A stretch of DNA of 64,000 nucleotides from Lineus longissimus. Lineage: Eukaryota; Nemertea; Pilidiophora; Heteronemertea; Lineidae. The notes below the pieces were generated by a model. That model saw only the letters and a list, made by a program, of their open reading frames with translations, searched no databases and was not told the DNA's origin. Positions 1 to 13,597 of the stretch are shown here, piece by piece. How positions within the stretch are numbered: the first letter of the stretch is position 1; every line of letters starts with the position of its first letter. The translations under genes and the position numbers were made by a program. The stretch lies in NCBI RefSeq assembly GCF_910592395.1, contig NC_088316.1, positions 2,974,001 to 3,038,000 of the forward strand. The letters are read 5' to 3'.

Positions 1-77
1 ATATTGTCACTGGGATGGAAACATCATATTATGATGAATACGATGTTCCCAATGTGTTTTTCTCTTGAAAAACTTAC

Positions 78-484
78 CCTTAAATGAAGCCCAGTGCAAA
101 GCATTATCACCGTCTCGATCAACGATCTGTAAGCGAGCACCTTTTCCCATCAGATAACCAGCCAGCATGGTTTTCCCGTACTGACACGCAACAATCAGAG
201 GTGTGCACCCTTTATTGTCCATAACATCCAACTCCACTCCAGCTTGGCAGAGAATGTCCACCGCAGCCACATGACCGTTGACGCACGCCCAATGAATTGG
301 CCGCTGTCCTAATTCATTGTCACTGGGTTCATCAACTGGCCCCTTGATTTCGATCAGGTAGCGTAAGAGATTTGTGTGGCCACCAAGTGCGGCCCAGTGA
401 GCTGGTGTATGACCCTTCTCGTCTCGCTGCTTCAGCACCTCCAATCCATAGGCCTCGACCAACGTCTGCAGTGGAATTAATGCA
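78..484 (-). CDS. Ankyrin-repeat protein, one internal exon (possibly ankyrin-repeat DHHC palmitoyltransferase)
   Basis: The minus strand encodes about 135 residues with roughly four ankyrin repeats. Typical repeat signatures are GHTPAHWAALGGHTNLLRYL, RPIHWACVNGHVAAVDIL, GCTPLIVACQYGKTMLAGYL and GDNALHWASFKG. The exon is bounded by an acceptor (tctcttttcag on the minus strand, exon start at 484) and a donor (AGG followed by gtaagt, exon end at 78). Reading continues past position 78 into intron, so the longer open frame to position 7 is not all coding. Ankyrin repeats bind proteins. The HWA pattern resembles ankyrin-repeat palmitoyltransferases (ZDHHC13/17 or AKR1 type), but no DHHC domain is in the window, so the specific family is only a guess. 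The remaining exons must lie to the left of the window or beyond intron sequence to the right. Confidence 0.7.
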
Positions 485-2160
485 CTGAAAAGAGAAATCA
501 GAAAAATTACACAGCAAGTAGGGCCAGTACTGCAGTAGCATCAGCGGCTCTAAACTAAAGATTTTTCAAGAGTCGACAAATCATGCATAATCCGGTGGAT
601 ACGAGGTTGGCCTTAAAATTAGCATAATCAATAAGCACTTTCATCATCTTCGGTACCTGTTGGAAAGAGGAACACCATGGTAACTTGGGCTTGTTGCAGT
701 GTCCGAAAAGAGAACAGTAGAAGTACCAAATGTACGTCAGATTAACACCTCCTAAAATAGTCGATTGTCGGATATTTGGGATTGGCCGATTAAATGCTAT
801 TCTTACCCAGCTTTTACAATATCAAATATCGTTATTTGTTTGTTCTTGCCACCATGATCATGATGACCTTGGCAGCATTCGTCGGTTGACCTGGAACTCG
901 CAGAATCAGCGGGGTTTTGCGGCATAAAACCAAGCCCGGCTGTTGCCATTTTGGGAATTTTGCGAACGTAGTCTCAAGCATACCAAAATTGTGTGAAGTA
1001 CAAAAATGTACAGAAGAAATATATGACTTGCGCGAGACCTGTCAAAAAATGGTCACGCATGCGCATCATGAATATAAACGAAATGGCTGCAGCGATGGAG
1101 GTTGATGATGAACAGCTCGCTTCAGGCAACGATAAAGGTGCCAAGAAGCGCTTTGAAGTGAAAAAAGTGTGTAACGATTTATGGACTAAGTATTGTGCTT
1201 TGTTATGAACTACATAAATCATGGTTGGGACGATATTCAACGCTGATACAGTGGGATGAAACTCCAGAATATTTTTGCTTTTGTACAGTCGGTGGTCAGT
1301 GCAGTGTGCACAGTGTTGTACATACGTAGTGATAGTGTACTGATTCTTTGCCTTTGAGTCTCATGACGTCGGTTCCACATGAGGAGATGAGTTCGGCTAC
1401 GATGATGATGACGCTTTCACTCGGCAACTGAACATCTGAGGCAGGGACTCCAAAACCAGCACCCGTCCCTTGAAATTGCCCATCCAGTAGAGTATTGACT
1501 ATTGCCCATCGACTCTCATTTGTCATAATTTGCGACCCACGTCGCAACTTGGATGATACACTTTTTTTTTCACAACAGGTGTGCTATCGCCATTTATGTC
1601 ATGCCGTTAATTAATACCAATAAAACTGATAATAATGAGCAAAACGATGTGGCATTTATCATATATTTATGTGCCATGTCAATCATCTGACGTCGGAGCA
1701 ATGTAGGCCTAAGTGATAAAAAAGGCAGCCTACAAGTACGGTAATATTTGAAGCCGCTCAAAAATTGACTTCCTTTTTTTCTTCCTTTCAGTGGAATGCT
1801 GTTGCTCTCTGGGCTTGGGGTAAGTGGACATTAATGTGTGTGGAATCTTCTCCGCTGGAGAAATTTGTCGCTGAAAGAGTTTCCAAGCCATTTAGCGTGT
1901 TCTCTCTGACGTGTTGATCATTTTAAGATACTTAAGACTCGTATGGATGCCATTTTCTCATGAATTTAAGTATAGGAAGTTACATGAATCGTTATTGGGA
2001 GTATAACTTGAAACCAAGCAAAGTAAACGGACATTGAGACAAGTCCCGTCATTGATTCGAATCTCTCCTCATTTCAGATATTGTGGTAGATAACTGCGCC
2101 ATCTGTAGAAATCACATCATGGACCATTGTAAGTACACATACGTACTGACAAATATCAAC
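485..2160. other. Non-coding stretch, no gene recognised
   Basis: No reading frame here resembles a known protein. A short open frame at 993-1208 has an acidic run but no family signature. This may be intron of the ankyrin gene or intergenic DNA. It is AT-rich with short homopolymers and no repeat family I can name. Confidence 0.5.
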
Positions 2161-2164
2161 AAGG

Positions 2165-2410
2165 GTGGAGATCGGACTGGTGCCTTAGTGCTTGGAGCGC
2201 CTGGCTCATAATCAGGAGGACACGGGTTCGACTCTTGAAAGAATCGCCACTGTATCGTCTTTGTGTCCTTGAGCAAGGCGCGTAACCCTATTAGTACTGT
2301 CTACCAGGCAGATGGTAAATGGTGGACTGGGCTTTGTGCATTATCCTCCATCTGATTTTGATCTGATAGCCATTTCAATTGAGTTAAATTGAAAGTGAAT
2401 TGTGAGCTCG
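2165..2410 (+). mobile_element. tRNA-derived SINE
   Basis: The head is tRNA-like: GCCTTAGTGCTTGG (A-box-like), an anticodon-loop-like CTCATAA, then GGTTCGACTC at 2225-2234 as a good B box. It is followed at about 2258 by TGTCCTTGAGCAAGG, a core seen in many marine-animal and fish SINEs. A Pol III head plus this core is a typical SINE layout. The 3' end is not sharply defined, and target-site duplications were not identified. Confidence 0.65.
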
Positions 2411-2420
2411 GGCATGTAAG

Positions 2421-4908
<2,488 letters not shown>

Positions 4909-7616
4909 TAGTTCAAGACAAGACAAAACAGACACTGCCACTGTAATGGCTCTTGGTGGATGACGCACTTGGAAGACAAGACAGAACAGGCACTGCCACT
5001 GTAATGACTCTTGGTGGATGACACACTTGGAAGACAAGACAGAATAGGCACTGTTGTCACTGTAATGGCTCTTGTTGGATGACACACTTGGAAGACAAGA
5101 CAGAACAGGCACTGCCACTGTAATGGCTCTTGGTGGATGACACACTTGGAAGACAAGACAGAACAGGCACTGCCACTGTAATGGCTCTTGGTGGATGACA
5201 CACTTGGAAGACAAGACAGACCAGGCACTGCCACTGTAATGGCTCTTGGTGGATGACACACTTGGAAGACAAGACAGAACAGACACTGCCACTGTAATGG
5301 CTCTTGTTGGATGACACACTTGGAAGACAAGACAGACCAGGCACTGCCACTGTAATGGCTCTTATGACACACTTGGAATACAAGACAGAACTGGCACTGC
5401 CACTGTAATGGCTCTTGGTGGATGACACACTTGGAAGACAAGACAGAATAGGCACTGCCACTGTAATGGCTCTTGGTGGATGACACACTTGGAAGACAAG
5501 ACAGAACAGGCACTGCCGCTGTAATGGCTCTTGTTGGATGACACACTTGGAAGACAAGACAGAATAGGCACTGCCACTGTAATGGCTCTTGGTGGATGAC
5601 ACACTTGGAAGACAAGACAGAACAGACACTGCCACTGTAATGGCTCTTATGACACACTTGGAAGACAAGACAGAACAGGCACTGCCACTGTAATGGCTCT
5701 TAGTGGATGACACACTTGGAAGACAAGACAGACCAGGCACTGCCACTGTAATGGCTCTTAGTGGATGACACACTTTGAAGACAAGACAGAACAGGCACTG
5801 TCACTGTAATGGCTCTTGGTGGATGACACACTTGGAAGACAAGACAGACCAGGCACTGCCACTGTAATGGCTCTTGGTGGATGACACACTTGGAAGACAA
5901 GACAGAACAGGCACTGCCACTGTAATGGCTCTTGGTGGATGACACACTTGGAAGACAAGACAGACCAGGCACTGCCACTGTAATGGCTCTTGGTGGATGA
6001 CACACTTGGAAGACAAGACAGACCAGGCACTGCCACTGTAATGGCTCTTGGTGGATGACACACTTGGAAGACAAGACAGACCAGGCACTGCCATCGTAAT
6101 GGCTCTTGGTGGATGACGCACTTGGAAGACAAGACAGACCAGGCACTGCCATCGTAATGGCTCTTGGTGGATGACACTCTTGGAAGACAAGACAGACCAG
6201 GCACTGCCACTGTAATGGCTCTTGGTGGATGACACACTTGGAAGACAAGACAGACCAGGCACTGCCACTGTAATGGCTCTTGGTGGATGACACACTTGGA
6301 AGACAAGACAGACCAGGCACTGCCACTGTAATGGCTCTTGGTGGATGACACTCTTGGAAGACAAGACAGACCAGGCACTGCCATCGTAATGGCTCTTGGT
6401 GGATGACACACTTGGAAGACAAGACAGAACAGGCACTGCCACTGTAATGGCTCTTGGTGGATGACACTCTTGGAAGACAAGACAGACCAGACACTGCCAC
6501 TGTAATGGCTCTTATGACACACTTGGAAGACAAGACAGACCAGGCACTGCCATCGTAATGGCTCTTGGTGGATGATGCACTTGGAAGACAAGACAGAACA
6601 GGCACTGCCACTGTAATGGCTCTTGGTGGATGACGCACTTGGAAGACAAGACAGACCAGGCACTGCCACTGAATGGCTCTTGGTGGATGACACACTTGGA
6701 AGACAAGACAGACCAGGCACTGCCACTGTAATGGCTCTTGGTGGATGACACACTTGGAAGACAAGACAGACCAGGCACTGCCACTGAATGGCTCTTGGTG
6801 GATGACACACTTGGAAGACAAGACAGACCAGGCACTGCCACTGTAATGGCTCTTGGTGGATGACACACTTGGAAGACAAGACAGAACAGGCACTGCCACT
6901 GTAATGGCTCTTGTTGGATGACACACTTGGAAGACAAGACAGAACAGGCACTGCCACTGTAATGGCTCTTGGTGGATGACACACTTGGAAGACAAGACAG
7001 ACCAGGCACTGCCACTGTAATGGCTCTTGGTGGATGACACACTTGGAAGACAAGACAGAACAGGCACTGCCACTGTAATGGCTCTTGTTGGATGACACAC
7101 TTGGAAGACAAGACAGAACAGGCACTGCCATCGTAATGGCTCTTGTTGGATGACACACTTGGAAGACAAGACAGAACAGGCACTGCCACTGTAATGGCTC
7201 TTGTTGGATGACACACTTGGAAGACAAGACCAGGCACTGCCACTGTAATGGCTCTTGGTGGATGACACACTTGGAAGACAAGACAGACCAGGCACTGCCA
7301 CTGTAATGGCTCTTGGTGGATGACGCACTTGGAAGACAAGACAGACCAGGCACTGCCACTGTAATGGCTCTTGGTGGATGACACACTTGGAAGACAAGAC
7401 AGAACAGGCACTGTCACTATAATGGCTCTTGGTGGATGACACACTTGGAAGACAAGACAGAACAGGCACTGCCACTGTAATGGCTCTTGGTGGATGACAC
7501 ACTTGGAAGACAAGACAGGCACTGCCATCGTAATGGCTCTTGGTGGATGATGCACTGGTATTTGAAGACAGGACAGAACGGGCATTGTCACTAATGGCTC
7601 TTGGCGGATGATACAC
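4909..7616. repeat. 58-bp minisatellite, about 47 tandem copies
   Basis: A 58-bp unit repeats head to tail. Its landmarks in order are AAGACAAGACAGAACAGGCA, CTGCCACTGTAATGGCTCTT and GGTGGATGACACACTTGG. Variant sites recur among copies: acc/aac before AGGCA, actgt/atcgt, ggtgg/gttgg, acac/acgc. Some copies carry 1-6 bp deletions, such as those reading CTCTTATGACACAC. Because 58 is not a multiple of three and the minus strand lacks stops in the unit, all three minus frames stay open over long distances. The resulting 200-640 residue frames are by-products of the repeat, not genes. Confidence 0.95.
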
Positions 7617-7928
7617 TGGGAGTCAAATAGACTCTTTCACCAGTCTTCTCCATTCACTCATTACAGAGACTGGTACTTCACGGCACTTCACTCGTCATGA
7701 ACTCGATTTGGGGGCGTAATCATCCGGTGACCGGTCACGTGTTTTCTGTAGAATGGGTAACCTCGATCCAAGTATAATCTGCGATACCAGAGCGCTCGGT
7801 ATGACAGTGCATCCACTGTATGTACTGAAAATGTATACTACGGTTCGTCTTGGGTGAATCAAATAGGCGTCTTCGACCCTCCGCTACGCGGCGGATAGAG
7901 TCGAGGTTACCTGGTTAGTCAAGGCAGG
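7617..7928. other. Unique spacer between the minisatellite and its outlying copies
   Basis: About 310 bp separate the main array from three more copies. It contains an 11-bp inverted repeat (ggtaacctcga near 7757, tcgaggttacc near 7900), which could mark a small element inserted in the repeat. No gene is seen. Confidence 0.4.
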
Positions 7929-8140
7929 GCCAGAATGGCTCTTGGTGGATGATGCACTGGTAGTTCAACACAGGACAGTACGGGCACTACCATTGTAATG
8001 GTTCTTAGCGGATGGAGCACTGGTAGTTCAAGACAGGACAGAACGGGCACTGCCATTGTAATGGCTCTTGGTGGATGACGCACGGGTAGTTCTATAGACA
8101 GGACAGAACGAGCACTGCCGTTCTAATGGCTCTTTGCGGA
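7929..8140. repeat. Diverged outlying copies of the 58-bp minisatellite
   Basis: Three to four copies retain words such as AATGGCTCTTGGTGGATGA and GACAGAACGGGCACTGCC, but differ more from the consensus than copies in the main array. They carry the ACTGGTAGTTCAAGACAGGA version of the junction, which also occurs at the left edge of the main array near 4909. These look like older edge copies not recently homogenised. Confidence 0.8.
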
Positions 8141-9320
8141 GAAGGCGAACGTGCCCCCCCCCCATACTTGGTTAGAAGATGCGTTGTGGATTTCTTTATA
8201 TGATAATAATGACCGAAAATCACGCCAGGATACGTGGTTTTTCGAGAAAAAAAACAAATGGCGAATGTGCCCCGAGGGCGAACTAGCCCCGGTCACCGAA
8301 GAGCCGAGTCTCTTGTTTTTCATGCCACAGTTTAAATCGCAATTATATTGTGTAGTAAAATTTTATTTTCATATTATTTGATTGAGGACACTCATCATCG
8401 TTATTCTCACACATTCATCAGAAATGAAAGGATATCGGTGATAACCTACTTAATTATGTATACGCACACAGTTTCAGCATGAATAAAATAATGTTTGATA
8501 AATCAAATAGACCAGTTAATGCCTTCTCTCTGGCAGCAGGAATGAAATAATGTTAAATAAATCAATAAATATAGATGTGGCTCTGTTAATGCGTTCTCAC
8601 TTGCAGCAGGAATGAGGCGATGGCCCGGTTACTGAAAAAAAAGAATTTTATCACTAACGCTGGCGTTACATATAGCGTTATCTCCTTCAGTTTAACGCCA
8701 AGTTAGAAATGCGAAACTGCCGAAACTATCCGAGTTACAATTCTTCTCAAAGGCATATTGCGGTGACAAGATAAACATCATTGTGCAATGGTGCCCGCTA
8801 AAAAATTAAGGATAACCTCTCACGTGTATATAAAGGCAGCCAAAGGTGTAAACAGTGCATTTATGGGGCCGAGGAAAATGAAAACAAACATTTTGCCCGC
8901 TCATCACGTGAAATGGATCAAATATACACATGTAATTAGATTCACGATTTCTCGCTTGAGGTCCAATATCTTGGAATGATTTACAACTTAAAAAAGAAAA
9001 ACCCTCTCATATGTTGTTTGCAAACCCGAGTATTAAACTCTCCGCGTTTGCCCAATTCGATCCTGTGTGTCCTCCATATTCTTTCGGGGGTCTTTATGAC
9101 GTATACAGGTGACATCAGAATGACCGAACGAACCTGGTTTATAGCCATCCCATGGCAGGGTTCATCAATATTTCATAGCACCGAATACATGTACAAATGT
9201 ACATGCAACTAGCGTATAATCCGCAGGAAGCAAAGATTACACTTAGTGCCGCGGACTGACAATTTAAAAAAACATTTCGATTCGTAGATCCAGATATGGT
9301 TCACCAACAACGCACAGCAG
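8141..9320. other. Region before the lectin array; left edge of repeat unit 1
   Basis: From 8141 to about 9000 nothing is recognised apart from a C9 run near 8155. From about 9030 the sequence matches the segment that lies upstream of exon 1 in other units (for example 13340-13460 and 17275-17400), so the first array unit begins here. It is truncated, because the upstream exon-like segment seen in later units is absent. Confidence 0.5.
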
Positions 9321-9325
9321 ATCAG

Positions 9326-11788
9326 ATGAGTGATGAGTTACCTCGTGTATAGTGTGAACAATTCATTTCAGATATGAGTGTTTTCCTGGAGAGAGTTTCC
9401 TGCGTTCTGTTTTTAGGACTTCTATTAGGATCGTACCTGCCCCAGGGTACATCAACGAAGTATACACTGGATATGGCCACATCTTTGAAAGGTAAGTACA
9501 ACACGAAGCAGCCTAGCGTAAGGAAATAATCACAAGGCAACGAGAGGCAATCAACGGGCACTACATGTATCAATAAAAGCAACACTTAGAAATACAAAGA
9601 AAAAGGTAATTTAATGTAAAAGTAAAGCCTGAAAAGAAGGCAATAGCTTAAAGGGGCAATGTAGGCAGCAGCTAGGCAGGCAAGATAAAGTTACACAAAT
9701 TCACCAATAGGAGTCTCGCACATCTCACAGTAGGTCGAAATGATTCGCGCTTGTGCGAGAGATATATTTAGTGCCAAGTCTGACATGACCAAGGGCCCTT
9801 ACTGTGTATACTAGTCACTTGAAGATGGCCAAATTAGCCCCTCTCCTCCTGCCTATAGTCCCCATTAAAGGGCAGATTCCAAATAAAATGGCAAAATCCA
9901 TATACATGTATAATGACAAAGTCAAAATTTGAATTATGCTCACGCCTGTCGTTTCGTTTCCTCAAACCCGCATGGCCTGGCCACGGGATGATCAAGGTAG
10001 AATGCGTTTGATTTCCCCAGTTCTCTAAGGATCTATTGGATTGTTCATTTGGCAGATACGTGTATAAGAAATTGGCCTAACCTCGCCCTGAAGAAACCTT
10101 CACGGATATCCTCACTGTGGACGAATGAAAACGTAGCGGGCCTGGCGAACGATGGCAATACGAATGGGAACATCCAATTCTGCGCCTGCACAGCCGAAAA
10201 TCAGTTCACGGACAACTGGTGGACTGTCGATCTTGGCGCCACCTACTGGGTGGTGGCGATAGAACTTTGGAACAGAGCAGATTGCTGTCGTGAGTAACTT
10301 AACTATTATAATTATATTTGGCCATTAATAAATCAAATTGGCTTCCTGTCAAGGCAAGAGTCGTTTACAAAATTCTGACTCTTGTACACAAGACAGTAGT
10401 GAGCAGTGGGGGTCCGATGTACCTGTCAGATTTGCTGGTGGCGACAAGCGGCTGTACGAGGTCCACCACGTTCAAGGCGCTTAAAATCAAAAGAAGTAAG
10501 TCCAGGTATGGTGACCGCAGCTTCTCATGCTGTGGCCCATACCTGTGGAACAAACTTCCTGTTTCCGTCAGGGCTCTACCAGAAACATCATTTAAGAGGC
10601 AACTCAAAACTACCTTGTTTGAGGACTATTTAGGGGGGGTGGCGCCTTGAGCGTGGTGGACCACGGAAAGGCGCCCAATATAAGTTTTTCAATTCATTCA
10701 TTCATATAGTATATGTAGATATACATGTAAAATTTATATTAATAATACATTGGAAACTGATTAAGTGGCGAGAAAGTACACATTGTGACAACATTTTGGA
10801 TATACTTTAGTTGAAGCATCTCACACACTCACCGTAACTTCGAAACGATTCTTGAAGAGAGTAGCCGCTCTAATTTTAGAGTGGCATCTCACATTCAAAT
10901 GGGGCAAAATGTTCGGCGGTGCTATGTTGAAATCGGCATGCCTACTACAGAAAGATCATTAAAACTTTCTAAAATTTAGGTATTTTTTGACAAGGTGAGA
11001 CACATATGAATATTTTAGGCATTAGTTTAGAAACACAAGGTGTTGAAAATGTACATAATAGATTCAAAATGTCTTTCAGCATACCGGTTGACACAGTTCG
11101 ATGTCATAGTGACCGATGTAGCGCCTCCCCCTGCGGTCATTAATGATGTCACTCTCTGCTATCACCACGGTAGCACAACAATTCCTGCGAATATTGGGTT
11201 CTTCAGGAAATGCAGAAAACCCATCGCTGGGAGGCATGTGACCATCAGCAAGAAGGTCCCGTCGACGCAACACCTTACGCTGTGTGAGGTTCGAGTGTTC
11301 GGGCTTGTAAAACAAAGCCAAGCTGGTAAGTAGGCCTAGTGCCGCAATTTAATAGAGACTAAGAATGTGCACAACGACACATCCAACCTCCCTGCACGCA
11401 ACCTTCTTGCGCATGACCGGAACTATTTATCGACGTCGTTCCGCTGCTTTGAAGAATGCAACACATCATCAAGTTCTATGATTGGCTAACAATTGGGGAA
11501 AGTGGCGAATGCCAGAGTCATTTCATATCGGTGACGGCTTTTCATTGATGATGACATGCAACATTATCTCCCTTACAATTTCCAGTCGATGGCAACAAGT
11601 TGACAAAGAAAATCCCTGTCCGGAGCCTGCTCGGGTGCTCAGTTCGGTGCTTGGAGATCGCTTCGCCATGTATAGAGTACGATTACAACGAGGCGACAGG
11701 ACTATGTCGATTTGAAGAGCCCAAGGATGGGCAGATTTCCTGTTCTCCGTCAGAGTTTGAGGAATACCATTGGAATTCGAAACCTTAG
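9326..11788 (+). CDS. Lectin gene 1: secreted fucolectin-type (FTP) lectin with PAN/Apple-like C-terminus
   Basis: Exons 9326-9491, 10056-10289, 11080-11325 and 11586-11788 have GT/AG borders and all introns are phase 1. Exon 1 encodes the hydrophobic stretch VSCVLFLGLLLGSYL, a signal peptide. Exons 2 and 3 form one FTP (fucolectin/tachylectin-4/pentraxin) domain: NLALKKPSRISS at its start, WWTVDLGATYWVVAIELWNR, the vicinal Cys pair in NRADCC, and LTLCEVRVFGL at its end. Exon 4 has Cys spacing typical of PAN/Apple modules (LLGCSVRCLEIASPCIEYDY, TGLCRFE, ISC). FTP lectins bind fucose outside the cell, so an innate-immune or secretory role is likely but inferred. From the first ATG there is an in-frame TAG at 9350-9352. 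The ATG at 9374 has a better context (G at -3) and gives an open product of about 266 residues. A LINE fragment lies in intron 2. Confidence 0.75.
10338..10703 (+). mobile_element. 5'-truncated CR1/L2-like LINE insertion in intron 2 of lectin gene 1
   Basis: The plus strand encodes the C-terminal end of a non-LTR reverse-transcriptase ORF: NWLPVKARVVYKILTLVHK, PMYLSDLL, and YGDRSFSCCGPYLWNKLP followed by SFKRQLKTTLF. It ends in ATTCATTCATTCAT, the simple-repeat 3' tail typical of CR1/L2-type elements. The orthologous place in unit 2 (near 14630) reads straight from aatcaaat into atagtata without it, so the insertion happened in unit 1 only, after array expansion. Confidence 0.85.
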
Positions 11789-12126
11789 GCAGTCGATCAG
11801 TGAATATCTAAGATTCTTGCCGGCACTTCACCATCATTATCTCCGAGCAATGCTCTGCTGTGATTTGTGCCGAAGCATTATTTAGGTCTTTCGATTGGTC
11901 TATATAATATGACGTCATAAAAGTACCGTGACTGTTGTGACTGTTTGGTTGATAAGTTTAGGGGAAAAGTCTGATTACAGTAACGTCGTCTTTTGAATTG
12001 ACTCTTTAATCCGGTGAACCTTTCAAGCAGTAGTTTTCAGATGAGCTCCAATGTCACTGACTCAACCTGAAAATTTCAGACCGTCCTCATTAGACCCGAG
12101 TACATGGCAAGTTGGACAAAAACACC

Positions 12127-12204
12127 TGCCTAAAGTCACACGCACGCCGACCGTGGGAATCGAAGCAGGGACCACACGACCGCTCCTGCGTGTGACTTTA
12201 GGCA
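12127..12204. repeat. Perfect 18-bp inverted repeat inside a tRNA-like segment
   Basis: The left arm tgcctaaagtcacacgca and right arm tgcgtgtgactttaggca are exact reverse complements, with a 42-base loop. Read on the minus strand the loop contains a weak B-box-like tRNA word (gcttcgattcccac). Units 4, 6, 8, 9 and 10 carry unrelated sequence at the right-arm position. Confidence 0.75.
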
Positions 12205-12567
12205 GCGATATCACGAATAAGTTAGAAGCATTTTCGCCGGGATAGAAAATCTCTAGATGCCACTGGTATCTTACCGCCAACTTTTGAGTGGATAGCCACA
12301 CAATATAGAAGTGAACTACTGATGGACCAATTGCAAAGTGTTGATTATCTTTAAATTGATAAAACGTAGTTAATGGAATGAATGATTTTGTCTACCGGTG
12401 CGGTACATTTCACTATATCTTCTCCTTGTTTCGCAATCGACAGATCGAAAGTAATTACCGCAGCCACAGACAATATAGATTTATTTTATTTCAATCTTTA
12501 TTGTAATTAGCAGTGCATGAAATGTCAATTTCTCTTGCACATTTTTACTGATAAGGCGATCTCGTTA

Positions 12568-12687
12568 ATGGACAAGTTGAAGCTTATTCTTCTACTTCCT
12601 GTCTTGGTGCAGGATTTACCAGGACCTTGTAATGGGCGTGTGCATTGTCATTGGTGTGACTCTGTATCCACGGTTTTTTACTGTCAG
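12568..12687 (+). CDS. Candidate small secreted-peptide exon (unit 1 copy)
   Basis: ATG GAC AAG opens a 40-codon frame whose start MDKLKLILLLPVLVQ is a good signal peptide, followed by a Cys-rich stretch with CHWCDS, and it ends at CAG before gtaagg, a consensus donor. If unspliced it stops at 12705. The corresponding copy in unit 2 is 9 bp longer in two places (6 bp and 3 bp), both in frame, which favours real coding. The gene it belongs to, and its downstream exons, are not established. Every frame through the next untranslated exon before lectin exon 1 meets a stop, so it is not simply the start of the lectin. Confidence 0.4.
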
Positions 12688-13597
12688 GTAAGGTTTGCCC
12701 CTTAGTGCAGTGGTTAGAATATATAGCGTCATAGTATCCGAAAGGTGGCCTGGCGATATTCTTCTACACTGGGACTCTCTCTTGATTAAAAGGTTTTGCC
12801 CCTTGGGTAGAATATGTAGCCCCGTGGTACCGCAAGCTATCAGGCAAGATTTACCCCTGCGGTAGAATATTGTTGCCTTGGTCTTTACATCACACCAGTT
12901 CGGTAATAACTAACGATCTTGGAAACGCCGAAGTTCTATATCCAACCAAGGAAGTTAAATAGTACCTCAATGATCAAACATGCGGCGAGATCCTTCTGCA
13001 ATGTTCCCCTGTCAGGTGAGATCTTCACTTGGAGGATGATAAGTCGCCCTGAAGTTAATCACCTTATTTTTGGAATAATCGCAATCAACACTCCCTAGGT
13101 TCTTTCTGATCTGTCACGCATCAAATCTGCGTACCATCTCGGTCCACGGGATAAAAACGTGATGAAGATGAGCAGCGGGCAATCAATGGAAGGAGCCGTC
13201 GCGGGAGGCAAACCTTTTTATAAAGCGAGTATTATATTATGTTCGACTTGATAAACAGGAGGTGTTATTCAGTGCTTTGGCGGAGAAAGAAGGGCAGATG
13301 AGGGTACAACCCGACAGTCCTTGATGAGGTCCAATAAGTACCCGAGTAACTCTCCGCATTTGCCCAATTCCTGCGTGTCCTCCAGACACTTTCGGAGTTC
13401 TTCAGGTGACATCAGAATGACCGAACGAACCTGGCTTATAGGCATCCCACGTGTTAATCAATATTTTATGCCACCAAGTACAGGCAGCTAGTGCCTCATC
13501 TACAGAGAAGCATTGATTAAACCAGTCTCAAGGACGGACATTTTGTTTTATTTGTAGATCCAGATATATTGTTGACTAACAACGTACCAAAGATCAG

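Larger units (their letters stand above)
11789..13597. other. Intergenic part of unit 1 to 2
   Basis: This follows the stop of gene 1. It contains a perfect 18-bp inverted repeat (12127-12144 and 12187-12204), an empty transposon target site CTGGTATC at 12263-12270, the small signal-peptide ORF at 12568, several diverged copies of a roughly 100-bp donor-like motif (tcaggtaag...ttgcccct...agaatat) between 12680 and 13060, and a segment at 13180-13470 that in units 6 and 8 borders the virus-like block. The untranslated exon of gene 2 begins after ttatttgtag near 13556. Confidence 0.55.

Noticed and set aside
5700-7616. Long minus-strand frames (up to 638 codons) with a Cys/Ser-rich repeat
   Set aside because: They are produced by the 58-bp minisatellite in all three frames. 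No signal, start context or splice structure supports a gene.
4909-8140. CRISPR array
   Set aside because: Repeats are contiguous without unique spacers and the DNA is eukaryotic.
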